From NCBI GenBank assembly GCA_000934385.1, contig KN880453.1:1-64000 (forward strand): a DNA stretch of 64,000 nt, in the 5' to 3' direction. Position 1 is the stretch's first letter, and each line of letters starts with the position of its first letter. The notes below the pieces were generated by a model. The model was given only the letters and a program-made list of their open reading frames with translations. It ran no database searches and was not told the DNA's origin. A program made the translations under genes and the position numbers. This document shows positions 1 through 11,050 of this stretch, one piece after another. This stretch comes from Cylindrobasidium torrendii FP15055 ss-10 (lineage: Eukaryota > Basidiomycota > Agaricomycetes > Agaricales > Physalacriaceae).

Positions 1-131
1 AGTCACAGGGAGATATATAAATGCCCAGTACTCACTCTATGACCGTAAATGCCATTCAGGATCATGTAGCGTAACCCAGAGGCCAGCAAGCGAAATTTGA
101 TGTGTGGCGCAATGTGGCGTATGTCAGATGC

Positions 132-220
132 AAAATCCGGACAAGGCGCCGCAGGCAAGAAAAAATTTCGAAAATCCGGACAAGACTTCGCGCCTCAGGT
201 CGACCAAAAATCCGGACAAG
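132..220. repeat. Three spaced copies of AAAATCCGGACAAG
   Basis: The 14-mer AAAATCCGGACAAG occurs exactly at 132-145, 171-184 and 207-220, with starts 39 and 36 bp apart. The DNA between copies is not itself repeated. The cluster lies just upstream of the point where the BTB-like reading frame opens. It could be part of a dispersed repeat or transposon end, or a cluster of binding sites. The sequence does not decide between these. Confidence 0.7.
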
Positions 221-265
221 GTTTGGGCGAAGCCTCAAAATTGCCGGAGACCTTGACCGGCATAA

Positions 266-1138
266 TCAGGGGTCCTGGCTCTCCTCTTGTACTACGCTTC
301 GGAGTATTTCAGCGAGATCGTCCATGGGCTCCCCAACGAGTTCTTCGAAAATATGCCTCTCTGTGCTTTGCCGGAGAGTGGCACTATCCTCCGCTCGGTT
401 ATCATGCTCTGCGCTCCCGCCGAAATCGAGGCACAAAATTTGCTGCCCGCTCTCTATGATGGCACGAAGCTTCAGAACGCGCTCGACAAGTACAAGATGG
501 AAAAACCAAGTCGTCGACTCACCGAATTATTCGAGGCGTATAGCAAGAGCTTGGTGGAGACGGAGCCGCTTCGCGCGTTCTCTATTGCGGATGCGTTCAA
601 TACCGACGACGTTCTCCTCGAAGCAGCACGCCACCTACTGAAATCCCCCGTATTGTCCTGGCCTTTATCTATTCCGGAGCTCGGGATCGCAAGTGCTACT
701 CGATACCACCAACTGGTCAGATATTTCCAGAGGAGTACTGTGGCAGCTACCGCTGTTTTAGGTGATTGGGCGGCTGAAGACGACGCCTATTCAGGCGGTT
801 GTAGCATCCAAGGGTGTTCAGCGCCGACCAACATTACCGCGCCCATTCTTATTCTTCAGCTCAAAGGTGTAAATAAGAAGAGTTACATCCACTCCAGATA
901 CCCAGCGAACCATGTCACGAAGGGGGAACTGAACGAGATCCTTGCTCGAGCCCCAGGAGGCGATATATTCGAATCAGCGAAGAAGGTTTTGATGGATGCT
1001 TCTGAGTGCGTTTGTAATGGATCGCTGAGGTCTCGGGAGATTTTTGTGGACGAGTGCGTGAAAGATTTTGCTTTCCAAGTTGGAGAGGCACTTTCTACAG
1101 TGAGTAACGGTTTCTCGTTAGTCACACTACCGTGCTGA
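266..1138 (+). CDS. BTB/POZ-like protein, 5' end missing
   Basis: The frame is open from just after a stop at 263-265 down to a stop at 1138. It resembles the BTB-like proteins that are expanded in agaricomycetes. The first visible part corresponds to the middle of the BTB fold (around ASEYFSEIV). It is followed by the family's pattern of a short 'ALYDG' segment and helices ending in 'EPLRAFSIADAF'. The last 100 or so residues, including a Cys-containing stretch, are not recognised. No ATG is present where the N-terminus of the BTB domain should be. A 3' splice site (AATCAG) is possible at about 265-270, but no matching first exon is visible upstream in this window. The gene is either cut off by the window edge or rearranged, or is a 5'-truncated pseudogene next to the 132-220 repeats. 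Confidence 0.55.
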   Translation, partial: SGVLALLLYYASEYFSEIVHGLPNEFFENMPLCALPESGTILRSVIMLCAPAEIEAQNLLPALYDGTKLQNALDKYKMEKPSRRLTELFEAYSKSLVETEPLRAFSIADAFNTDDVLLEAARHLLKSPVLSWPLSIPELGIASATRYHQLVRYFQRSTVAATAVLGDWAAEDDAYSGGCSIQGCSAPTNITAPILILQLKGVNKKSYIHSRYPANHVTKGELNEILARAPGGDIFESAKKVLMDASECVCNGSLRSREIFVDECVKDFAFQVGEALSTVSNGFSLVTLPC

Positions 1139-1762
1139 AAATAATTCAATAGGTTTCCTTCCATGAATCATGAGATGGTCAGGGATTGACATGCAGTACT
1201 CGTCTATTACGCAGTAGCGGTATGCGTGGCTGACTGGCAATATATAATGACCCAAATTCGGGCCATGCAGACCACCTTTTGTTTGAGACGCACAAACTAC
1301 TTTTTCAGTCAGAGCAGATATGTAAGCAGGCTAGTGGTAAGCCAGCCCCCGCAGCCGGGCTACCAAAGCATTTCGTGTGATCTTTACTACATACATACTC
1401 TTCTTGACTGTAAAACTTGTAAACGTCTGAGGCTAAAGGCCTGAACTCTGCTGTATGCGCCCGGTGCGGCGCACGCTCTAGGGCGCGTTACCAATAAGAA
1501 CACCGTATCCAGGGTTGAACGTTGACCGCATGAGCAGGAGTCAAACCGTGGTCAGAGAAAGGGATTATGAGCTAATAGCAGGCCTGCGGCATGGGAGTTT
1601 CTAGAGGAAATTGGGGCGCAGCGACAAGCGGTAGCGCTAGCCTGAGGTCCCGCAGGAAAGCCCATAGGATGTGGACATGTATATTAAAAGGGAGTAAGTC
1701 CATATTTTCTAGAAACATGTAGCCGCTATATTGATATCGTACTTACAGTCTTACAATGTTGC
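1139..1762. other. Intergenic, no gene seen
   Basis: This is a 0.62 kb spacer after the BTB-like gene. Only short open frames are present, for example 1226-1444 on the plus strand, and none has family resemblance or splice structure. The part just before 1763 should contain the promoter of the next gene, but no clear TATA box was identified. Confidence 0.5.
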
Positions 1763-3448
1763 ATGGCACATGCTACTGACCGATCGCGCTCACGTGTTCT
1801 CGGACGCTTTCATCAGCACGCTGAGTCTGAAGGTCTGACTTGGACCCCCTTGTTGCTTATCGCCATGATTCGCAAAGCGGCGGACGCAGACATTGGCGTC
1901 GATGTCCCTACCATTACCCGCGATGGATTCAACTATGATGGCCAGGGATTCTTTGTCCATTATGAAGACCACCGCGTCGAGCGCTGTGAATCCAATACGC
2001 TCTACCAGCTGCTCACGCACGTCCAACCGCCACCCTTGATGACGAAAGCTGGGGTCCCAGCTAAACGCCAACCTGCGCCTTTCCAAGACCAGCCTGGGTG
2101 GTACTACTGCGCACAGCTTAACCTGTATGGTTTGAAGCCTCTCAAGACCAAGGACGCGGCGAAGAAAGCACTTCTTACTGCATTTCATACCAACCCATTG
2201 CGGAAGCTCGAAGTTCCAGCAAAGATTCTCAAGGTCGAAGCCGATATCAAAGCCGAGTACGATGCCCTAGCCAACAAGCTCACTGGTAACGGTAAAGCCA
2301 CCAAGAAAGCGAAGAAAGAGGCCACTCCTCAAGCAGCGGCGGCACCGAAGCCAAAGGCAGCCGCGAAAAAGGCAGCTGCGCAAGTACCAGCAACCACCGT
2401 GCCCACTGCGGCGGTTATGCCTCCCAAGCCTCCAGCCCCGGCACGGCCTAAGCAAGCTTCACCGAAGAAAACTCAGCCAAATCCTACTCCAGCGCCAGCC
2501 GCCGTCGATCCTGAGCCAGAGATAAAACTTGGGACACGCACTAAGCAGACCGCGCGCAAGACAGGCGCAGCTGCGCTCCTCAATCCCAATCGTCCTTCCA
2601 CCAGACAGCTCATCAAGAACTTGCTTGCGCTGCCGCAAGCAGAATATACCAGGATCCTCGTCAAGCTCGTCGACACCTCGCCAACGGCAGAAGGCATCCT
2701 TAACGAGTTCGTCGACGCCTCTGTCGCGAAAGCGCAGAAGAAGGCAGAAGCAGAGAAAAAGAAGGAGGAACGGCAGCTCAAAGCACTCAAAGGGGGATTC
2801 GTGAGTCAATCTTGTCTATCATCATCGCAGTGGGGTGGTGTTATTGACGGAGCTTCCCAGGCTACTCTTGAGTTTCTTGGTCGCTTCACCTGCAGCGTAC
2901 CCAAGGTTCTGGAGCAATGGGGATCCAGCTACGGTGACTCGTATAGCATGGTTCTCGCAACGTCCCAGTCCGGCCACCTATGGGCAAAGTTCGACTTTGG
3001 GCTGTATACAGGCATCATAAGGTCTAACGGTGCCGTACCCAAATCGCTAGCACGTATGCCTATCGCTTTTACATGGCATGGGCGTGAATCAGGCGAAGGG
3101 CAGATTTCCTTGGGAGAGACGAGCGGAACATTGACGTTCCAGAACGCAGGCCTTAGCTCGTTCAAGGGTACTATTCACACAGACCTGGGGAAGTTTGATT
3201 TTACTGGGACGGCAAAGCCGGGGCCGGCGCTGGACGCAGCGCAGGAGGTGCGTACATGGAAATATACGTATCGACGTACAAACCAGGACGCCTGGGATAA
3301 GGAGTGCACCGGGAGATGGGGCTCGTGGACTGGGGATCCCGAGCCAGACAGGCCGGAAGAGTCTGATACTGATGCAGGAGGGAATGACTCGGGCTCGGAC
3401 AACTCAGACGACGATGTTATGGATTGGGAGCCCGACCGTGCTTGGTAG
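1763..3448 (+). CDS. Hypothetical protein with Lys/Ala-rich middle and acidic tail
   Basis: This is a long uninterrupted frame of 561 codons starting at an ATG. I do not recognise the family. Residues 1-175 look globular, with several aromatic residues around GWYYCAQLNLYG. Residues about 185-280 are rich in Ala, Lys and Pro, like a histone H1 tail. Residues 285-350 are helical and charged (AEAEKKKEERQ). Residues 350-510 form a second compact region rich in Trp and Gly, followed by a Ser/Asp/Glu-rich acidic end. The mixture of basic linker and acidic tail suggests a nuclear or nucleic-acid-binding protein, but this is inference. A GT...AG stretch of 30 nt at 2801-2830 keeps the frame whether spliced or not. 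It is shorter than other introns here, so I left it as coding. Confidence 0.65.
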   Translation: MAHATDRSRSRVLGRFHQHAESEGLTWTPLLLIAMIRKAADADIGVDVPTITRDGFNYDGQGFFVHYEDHRVERCESNTLYQLLTHVQPPPLMTKAGVPAKRQPAPFQDQPGWYYCAQLNLYGLKPLKTKDAAKKALLTAFHTNPLRKLEVPAKILKVEADIKAEYDALANKLTGNGKATKKAKKEATPQAAAAPKPKAAAKKAAAQVPATTVPTAAVMPPKPPAPARPKQASPKKTQPNPTPAPAAVDPEPEIKLGTRTKQTARKTGAAALLNPNRPSTRQLIKNLLALPQAEYTRILVKLVDTSPTAEGILNEFVDASVAKAQKKAEAEKKKEERQLKALKGGFVSQSCLSSSQWGGVIDGASQATLEFLGRFTCSVPKVLEQWGSSYGDSYSMVLATSQSGHLWAKFDFGLYTGIIRSNGAVPKSLARMPIAFTWHGRESGEGQISLGETSGTLTFQNAGLSSFKGTIHTDLGKFDFTGTAKPGPALDAAQEVRTWKYTYRRTNQDAWDKECTGRWGSWTGDPEPDRPEESDTDAGGNDSGSDNSDDDVMDWEPDRAW

Positions 3449-4008
3449 GCCGTGATAAGCCAGGTATTCAACTATATATCAAGAGCGAACATCCGCTTGT
3501 GCTACATTTAACGTATGATTTTTCGACTACTTATGAGCTATCCACGAATGCCCACAACATGCTACTTAATTGCTCAAATAAATGCTGAGGTCGGATAAGA
3601 CAACCCTCTCGACTGATGTCTTTTTTGCTCATCTTGGGATGGGATTACATAATACCTCTTCTGTCGAACAATGCATCGATCACTGATCAAGGTCTTCCCA
3701 CGCTGCATCCACATCCCTAGCAAACTATGGCAACAGGACCTTGAGAAATATCCCTGAAAGTCCTGCTGTTGGATTGGTGGGGTGCTTCACATGCACAGCA
3801 GAACTTGAACAGCGTCTTCATCGACGGCGCCCCGAGTCTCCTCCCAGCACTACTAAGCAAATATGATACACATGTCAAGAAGTTCAGCAGACAGACTAAG
3901 TGGTCAAACAATGGTTCTCAAGGAGCGCTATTAAAGTGACAATAATCAACATCATTGAAGGTACAACATTCAACTACTATCCTGTAGATTACTTTTGACC
4001 AAAAGCTG
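3449..4008. other. Intergenic, convergent gene ends
   Basis: This 0.56 kb lies between the 3' ends of the 1763 gene (plus) and the Acl4-like gene (minus). It is AT-richer than its flanks. The small minus-strand open frame at 3717-3911 has no recognisable content. It probably holds the two 3' UTRs and terminators. Confidence 0.5.
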
Positions 4009-5329
4009 TTATGACATATCCACATCGTCATCCTCCCCCTCGCTACCTACGTCTTCCCATCCATCGCCATCGTCTTCGTCCTCTGGCACATAGTGGATGC
4101 CTAGAGCCTCAAGTTGTTTGATGAGTTCTCGTGCATGGTCGAGTAACGGCACATCCGGGTGTTCTTCTTGAACATGGAGCTGAAAGCACCGTTAGCTCGT
4201 GTATGCACAAGGCCAAAAGTCTCATCATACCCTTTGGCACTTCTCCAAGTGTGACCGTGCATCGCTGGCCAGCTCCTCCCAAGCCAAATCGTCAATCTTC
4301 TCTCCCGTTTCTTTGGCCTTCTCGGCCATAAGGAAGCAGCACCAGCCTTCGAGGTACCACGCCTCGACTTCTTGATCGTCTGTTGACAGGATTCCCTGTA
4401 GAACGAGTAGTGCGGGAGAGTAAAGCTCCAGTTCGAGGAAGAGGCGGACGAGAGATAGGCGTGTGGGGATGGGCGGTACGCGGAGGTCGTCTTCAGATAG
4501 CAAAGTTAGAGCAATTCCTGCGAGTGGGGTAGAAATCATACCGATATCTAAGTCTTTCCACGATATCCATGATTCTTCTAAACATTTGCGCGCGTCGTCA
4601 GGTCGCTGCTGGGAGAGTCGTACGTTTGCCAATGACTGCAGTGCTTCGGAGTTTCCGGGGGAAATTTGCAAAGCCTGTTCGAGCAAACGTTCGCAGTTGA
4701 CATCTGCATCTTCTTCAAAGCTGCGAAACACCATTACTTGATGGGCATTTAGTGGATAACAAAACCTACCAGAGGTCATAGGCTGGATCCATCCATATCT
4801 CAACTGATCCAACGTATGCACGGACAATGTTTTCCCTGACCTCGTCCTCTGCGTTCTCTGCGGTATCAGCCTGAGCTTTGACCTTGCCCTTCAGCTGGGT
4901 TATCAGGATGTCAATCGCAGCCTGATAGTGCTGCAGTGCTTGTCTAGGGTCATCATCGCTTAGTTGCGCAAGATAGAGATGTGCAGAAGGTGGAGGGTTG
5001 GGACCAGATGCTATGGAGAGGAAAGTCTGGTGGTAGATAAAGCGGCTGAGTATACACTCCATAGGCCGAGTACGCACCTGTTTAGCGGAATCCAACTCTC
5101 CAATTTCTACAAGTATGACGCCTAGCATCTCCTGTGCCTCTGTATTTGTTGGATCGCGTTCCAGGATGCGGGCGGTGAATTTGTGTGCAAGGGCATAGTC
5201 GCATTGTACAATGAGAGTTTGCGCTTTCTCCAAGAGGGCGGATATGGGTGGTGCATCGTGGTCCGGCTCAGGTGGTGCTGGTGCATATTTGGCCGCGCGG
5301 GCAAGTCTCTTGGCCTTGGTCCGACCCAT
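4009..5329 (-). CDS. TPR-repeat chaperone, Acl4-like
   Basis: The protein starts with a basic MGRTKAKR segment and carries TPR-type helical repeats (for example 'ALQISPGNSEALQSLANV' and 'FLELELYSPALLVLQGIL'). It ends in a strongly acidic tail around GWEDVGSEGEDDD. This order and tail match the yeast Acl4 family, dedicated chaperones that hold newly made ribosomal protein uL4 and bring it to pre-60S particles in the nucleus. Three introns can be placed: about 5012-5080 with a GTGCGT donor, about 4722-4770, and about 4180-4230. Joining the exons gives one frame to the TAA at 4009-4011. The start ATG at 5329 is only 98 bp from the chosen ATG of the divergent neighbour. Confidence 0.75.
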
Positions 5330-5426
5330 GGTTTATGGTGAGAGTCGAAATTTATGCTGAATGCGATCGAATGATGGATTGATGGCATTTGCCGCATGGT
5401 CAATTGACTCCGCAGTGCCAACCACC

Positions 5427-6607
5427 ATGTCCTTGTTCGAGTATACCCGGCCAAACAAGCAGCAACAAGACCCACTGTTTCTGGAACGTCTGGAAGCTTT
5501 CATGGAGAGATCTCTCGTCGAACTTCAGACATTCGCTGCTCGAGAGCAAATGCCTTTGGATGAGGTCAACTTCTGAGCCAGTGCATACGGAGAGTTGCCA
5601 TCTAAATTCCTGTGTTGTGCAGGCGCGCCTGTTCGCGGCCGAGTGGCATTCGAGATATCTATTCCAACCGGCTGGAAATACAGAGAGCACTGCGCGTGGC
5701 AATGCGTCGGACGCTGAGCGCCAATCTCATGGTATGTGCTGCGCCTCAATTCGGAGGAGGCCAGTTGATACAGACCTCTCAGTCCACAATACTCTCTCTA
5801 ATGTCTCTCGAATACTCGAGGTACTGCACTCAATGTCGGGTGTAGACTCATTCGTGCTTGCTGTGGACCCTCACGATGCAAATATGCACGGCTTCCTAGG
5901 TGGCTCCATTCTAGGACGTGAGTTCTGGCGTGGGTTACGAGGTGGTGGAGACGCTGGGGCCAAGGCGTTCAAAAATGCCTCCCAAAAGGCTCTGGCACCA
6001 TCAGGTTCGAACAACCAGAGAGCTAATGCACAGAGTATTAAATCCGAGTTGTACGAGAAGATGCGGACGGCGTTGAGGTAAAGGACATCTGGAATGCTTG
6101 AGGTGTCAAGCGCGTTTACATTCATGCAGAACTGCAAGTGGGAATCGCGTAGCCGAGATGAAATGGACGCATCCAGACAAGCTTGCAGAGGCTTATGGCG
6201 TCTCGCTAGTTGGCTGGCCTTCGTCGGTCCCTTACAACAATCCATCCGTGTTGAAAACGAATCAAAGAAGGGAGCTTGTACAGCTTCTGGACAGCGGAGG
6301 GCTGAGGTTTGAGAAGGCGTTTTCCACTTTGGTAGATGAGGAGCCCCAAGCAGGACCATCTGAGCACCATCAGACTGACGATCTTTCCTGGGCTCTCCAA
6401 TTCGACGACGCTGGAGTGAGCGCTTCCCTACACGGCGTAATTCTATTCACTAAGCGGAGGACTAGGCTCCGGCTGGAGGGTCCTCACCCGGGGACACCTC
6501 CTTACGAATGCGCTGGCGCAGTGCAAGCGCGAGTGATGTGGATGCAGGACCTCGAAAGCGCTCAAAGGTTGTTGAGAACACCGATACGTAGCATAAGCAT
6601 ATTTTAA
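5427..6607 (+). CDS. Uncharacterised basidiomycete protein
   Basis: Four exons can be joined in one frame. Introns are 5565-5622, 5732-5773 and 6078-6129; the first has an unusual GTCAAC donor. The C-terminal part (around AEMKWTHPDKLAEAYGVSLVGWP and VPYNNPSVL) has the pattern of a large uncharacterised family in agaricomycetes, often found in variable regions. The middle has a Gly-rich stretch (FWRGLRGGGDAG). No catalytic motif is evident, so no function is proposed. I chose the ATG at 5427 because its context is ACCACC. In-frame ATGs at 5361 and 5382 are alternatives and would leave as little as 31 bp to the divergent Acl4-like gene. The last 60 residues are doubtful, because a GTGAGC site near 6417 may be one more donor. 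Confidence 0.5.
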
Positions 6608-6705
6608 TTCAGCAGACAATTACAAGACGCTATTATGTAACTAGTGTCTAGCTTCCGCGTTACCTTGACGTCACGCGGCGAGATCTGCCTTTGCGTCTGA
6701 CCACC

Positions 6706-8112
6706 ATGTTCTCTTCCATTTTCTCGTGAGTTTCTGCCAACTGGCGCGATTACGCGCAATCTTACGCAGAACAGCACCGCGCCGCCTGTAGACCCCAAGG
6801 CATCCAACTTCCATCCATTGACGGAGAATGTGAAAGATGGCGTGTACTATGGCCCGCTGACGCCTAAAGACACGGAGTGGTTGTGCACTACGTCGGGCTT
6901 CACCGCAGAAACGCAGACATTCTACGTGAACACGGATGATAACAAGTCGATTATGTGCCAAGTCATTCACTCGTCTGTCGGGTGCGTCTGTGGTTCCACC
7001 CAAAAGTTGCCCTTATTCATGCCAGTATTGCAGCCTCTGGTACCCCCAAATCCAGTTCAACGCCAAGGTTTACGACTCTGCTGACAAGAGTAAAGTCTGG
7101 AAGACAATTAATCTGTCCAACTTCGTCGTCGCACCATCTGGCCTCGACAAGCGGTCGTGCAAGAGTGATCAAGGCTCGATTACCCACAAAGAAACTGGAG
7201 ACCCCGCCTACCCGGAATCGTACACCATCGATGCCAATCTTGATGTCGACCTGCAGCTGCACATTGAATTCAAGCGTCCCGCTGCCATTCCAGGCTGGAA
7301 AGCTGGCGCCGGTGAGAAGGGCGGCTACTCCTATTTCGGTGCAGACGTCCAGAACCCTGACGGCTACGTGATCCACCGCATCTTCCCCCGTCTCGAGACA
7401 ACTGGTCACTATGTCTCCAAGGGTGCTATGAAGACGTTCAGCGGAGCCGGTTTCTTCGTACACGCCATTCAAGGCATGCGACCCAACCTCGTGGCATCTT
7501 CATGGAACTTTGCCAACTTCCAGAGCAAGGACGGCACATCCGCTGTGCAAATGGAGTTCACAACCACAAGTGACTATGGAAAGCACGGCGCTGGATCCGG
7601 CCACGTCAAAGTGATTGTTGGTTCCCTCGTTCATGACGGGAAGCTTGTGTGTGTGACCGCGCAAACACATTATCCTGGTGAATCGTCCGAAGGAGATGTG
7701 CGGTGCAGCGCAACGCATTCAAAGACGTTCAAAGATGCCGACACAAGCTACAACGCTCCGCAGGAGGTCATCCATGAATTTGCTGGACCCTCTCTCCTCC
7801 CCGACGCGCCTGGAACGGCTTCGGCGAAACTTGTTGTCGACTTGGGGGCGGATGCCACCAAGGGACTGATTGAGAAGGTCGACTTCCTGGCTGAAGTTCC
7901 ATACGTTATCAAGATGGCTGTGAACTATGTTGCGGGTACCAAGCCCTTCATTTACCAGGTATGTTGATTGCCAGTGCTAGTTAGTGGAAAGCTGACCAGT
8001 AAAACCTCAGTGGTACAACCCATCAACCAAGCTGTCTCTTACGCTTCCTGGAGCTTCCCCAATCGAAGTAGAAGGAAGCTTTTACAATGAGGCTTCGTTC
8101 CTCTCCGTTTGA
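6706..8112 (+). CDS. SVF1: Survival factor 1 (Svf1-like) lipocalin protein
   Basis: The spliced product has the Svf1 family layout: ETQTFYVNTDD and IMCQVIHSSVG in the first lipocalin-like half, and GYVIHRIFPRLETTG, FFVHAIQGMRPN and WNFANFQSKDG in the second. In yeast, Svf1 is needed to survive oxidative and cold stress and has been linked to ceramide movement between ER and Golgi. Three introns are visible: about 6726-6774, 6982-7033 (GTGCGT donor) and 7959-8010. The first exon is tiny and codes for MFSSIFS. The start ATG sits in a CCACC context. The product is about 410 residues, normal for the family, and no damage is seen. Confidence 0.9.
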
Positions 8113-8352
8113 TTTGTATTGAAACTGTGCTGCACGACTTTAACGAACCAATACGCTACGAATAACTACTGCACATTGTAATCGTATAGCCAACTGGAAG
8201 ATTGACTCTGATATGCAACCTCTCTGCGTTTCTATAAATTTTCGATAAATTCCAATTTTGGCGGATATCTATCGAAGTGTCACGCTCTAAGTGCGGATTG
8301 TGATGTCACACTGTTTCAACACACCTCTGCCTTCGATCTGCGACGATGCACA

Positions 8353-10190
8353 ATGCTCCCTTCACTTGCGCGTAGACCGCTTCCTGCCTTCGGGCTATCC
8401 GTATTTCAACATGCAGCCAAGAGACGTACGCTTGCGACTCTGCGAGCACCGCGCCCACTGCCCATTCCAACAAATTCCCAACTCGCTCGCGTAGCCAGCC
8501 ATCGACCAACCGTACAAGCTTTAGGTCATTTATCGGGCGTCCAACTATTCCATGCAACACGGCGCTCAGAGGGCCTCCCCTTCTATTTCTTGGCCACGGT
8601 GTTCAAGGTAGTCCAGCATAATCTTCGATGTACTTGGGACTGAGCGTGCTCGTTTACGAGTCCAACAGGCATCAACTGCACTGGAAATTGCACGCACAGC
8701 CGGCAGAATCGTACTTACCTTCGTCCCACTTATCCTGTTCAAAAACCACAAGACGCGGAGGGTATTGAAGCACTTTGAGCTCGACGGCGATGCCGCCGAG
8801 GACAAGAAGAATATGCTCCTCAAACGCATACGAAATCGGACACTCTTGTTTCATATTTTGCTCCTCATTCCAACGACGCTGTTTTGGGCCACAATCATTG
8901 CCAGTATGGAGCGCACACCGCTGACGGGCAGGTGCGTAAGCCCATAATACGCACGTCCAAATCATTGACGTGGTCTAGATGGCGACTAATTATTCTATCC
9001 CCCGAGGAAGAGGATGACATTGCTGCTCAGCTTGCTGGCCCCGGATGGTACCAGGCCGTCGGAGAGATTCTTGCGCAAGAAGGCCCAGTGCGCTACATAC
9101 CGCCGAGCGACTGGCGATACGAATGGGTTCGCACAACGCTTCGCAAACTCGAGACCACTATTCCCATCCTTATTCGCGAGCGGGAACTATGTCCTGACTG
9201 GGCAGATGCTGGCCCAGACAGTGTGCCCCTCCCACCACCAGCAGACCACCCATTACGACCAAGGCCAAGAGCATCGGAATACTTGCGTAGAATGTGCGAG
9301 GCGATGTGCGAGCGCACTGTTCCAGTGATCCCACGTTCTGTACCAGGGCCACCTTACTCTCTCCTTGTGGTCGATAAACCAGACTCGTCGAACGCTTTTT
9401 CGTATGGTTTCGGACCCAATGGTGGGGGCGGCATAGTCGTCTATTCGGGCTTCATCGACGAAATCCTTGCACGGTCTCCGTGCTCAGCGGAAACTAGCCC
9501 AGATCCACCGCAGTCTTGGTGGTCGCATTTGTTAGGCGGCTCTTCTCATCGTGGGCCACATCCTGTGCCATCTCCACAACAGGATACCGAGCTTGCAATT
9601 CTTTTGGCGCACGAGCTATCCCATCTCGTTCTGACTCATCATCTGGAAACGTTATCTTCCGGAACCGTGATTATTCCTGGAACTCTATCCATTTTGTCGG
9701 ACGTCTTGCGCGTGTTTTTGTTCCCAGTGACGATGCTGTTTGGGCCGTTCGTGAACGATGCGCTTGCGCAACTGGGGCGCGTAGGGAGCGGGGAGCTTGT
9801 CAAAGTCGGGGACTACTGCACAAGTATGAAGCAGGAAATTGAAGCGGATGTTGTATCCGCAAGGTATGTTGCAAGCTCCGAGATGGCTTGCATACTGAAT
9901 GGCTGAACAGGTTACTGGCGCATGCTGGCTATGACGCTCGTGCGGCGGTAAATTTCTGGGAGGTGCAGGCCGCCCAGCCGACTCAGTGCGCGCATGCGGA
10001 CTCGATAGACGGGGCACAGAATACGGAGACTCTGGCACGGCGGATCATGGGGACAGGACACCCGGTAAACCAGGTGCGCGTAGAACGCTTGAAGAGTGAG
10101 CTTGTCCGATGGGAAACGGAGCGGCGCGCGACGCTCGAGAGGCGAAAACATGGCGTGCAGGAGAGCAGTATTTTGCTTGCTGCTGCATGA
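8353..10190 (+). CDS. OMA1: Mitochondrial M48 metalloprotease OMA1
   Basis: The N-terminus is Arg/Ser/Ala-rich without acidic residues, as expected for mitochondrial import. A hydrophobic segment (TLLFHILLLIPTTLFWATII) could span the inner membrane. The zinc site is the HExxH motif in AHELSHLVLTHH, with a downstream glutamate in EIEADVVSARL as the probable third ligand. OMA1 cleaves inner-membrane proteins under stress, including OPA1-type dynamins in animals. Introns are 8608-8668, 8932-8978 (GTGCGT donor) and about 9864-9910. All keep the frame to the TGA at 10188-10190. The linker before the HELSH motif is longer than in yeast (a Ser/Pro-rich stretch around SPDPPQSWWSHLLGG). Confidence 0.9.
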
Positions 10191-11050
10191 TCTCTCCTGG
10201 GTTAGGCTTGCTCTCCGCTAGTTGCTGCTGTATTGTTATCCACTCGTTACGCACTCAAGCTTGTACTACCGTATTTTATTATTCCTACTTGCGACTCAAG
10301 TACATTCACTCATCACTACTGTAGTGCACACTCGCTACCCATCTCATCTTTTCTATCTTAACTGGAATATTTGATTCATGGTATATAGCATTGAGCAGTC
10401 CTTAGAAGTCGCCTGTGGGACTGTCTGGCGCTTGTGCCACTCGTGTTCGGACTTTGCCGGAAGGCATACGCGTAGCGGTTCGGCAAGATAGGTCAGAGGC
10501 GGACGCGCGTCGAGCGACGCGGAGACATAAGGAGAGTTTTTTGAATTTCAATGGCACCTGCGGAGTTCCTCGTATCGGGCTCGGACGGGGGAGGGATGTC
10601 CATTTGGCAGTTGCAGTCTACTTATTGCATGGATCAGGCATGGACCGATGGTCTTCGAGCGATTAATGAAGCGTGCAGTATTATGTTCTAACACATAGAT
10701 GTGCTCTCTCGTGTTGTATGTAGTCCCTTCTACCGTGAGCGATCTCACCATCAATAGGTTTCTTATCAACGAAAATGGGTGTCCTCGAACTTGAACTCAG
10801 TGTTGAGCCCATCGGCGAAGATCCTTCAAGATCACTTGAAGTCTCATCGAGAGGTATCCCAGAGCAAGGTCAAGCGAAACTGTACTGCAGCATTCGAATG
10901 TGCATGTGAAGACTCAAGTCGAACCTGGTTGAACCCACTGCAGGATCCATTACATTGACAATCGTCGATGTTGCATCGGCCCGACATCCGATCACGGTGG
11001 CTGAAACTGGATGCTTTAGCTTTGCATCTTGTCAATTCCTTCCACACACT
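10191..11050. other. Intergenic, no gene seen
   Basis: This 0.86 kb spacer separates OMA1 from the uridine kinase gene. Open frames such as 10415-10666 have no family resemblance and no splice context. The last 150 bp should include the uridine kinase promoter. I saw no tRNA and no long repeat. Confidence 0.45.

Noticed and set aside
2801..2830. GTGAGT...CATCGCAG as an intron in the 1763 gene
   Set aside because: It is only 30 nt, well below the 42-60 nt of other introns here, and the frame is open through it.
9685..10038. Minus-strand frame opposite OMA1
   Set aside because: It overlaps the zinc-protease exons on the plus strand and has no recognisable domain.
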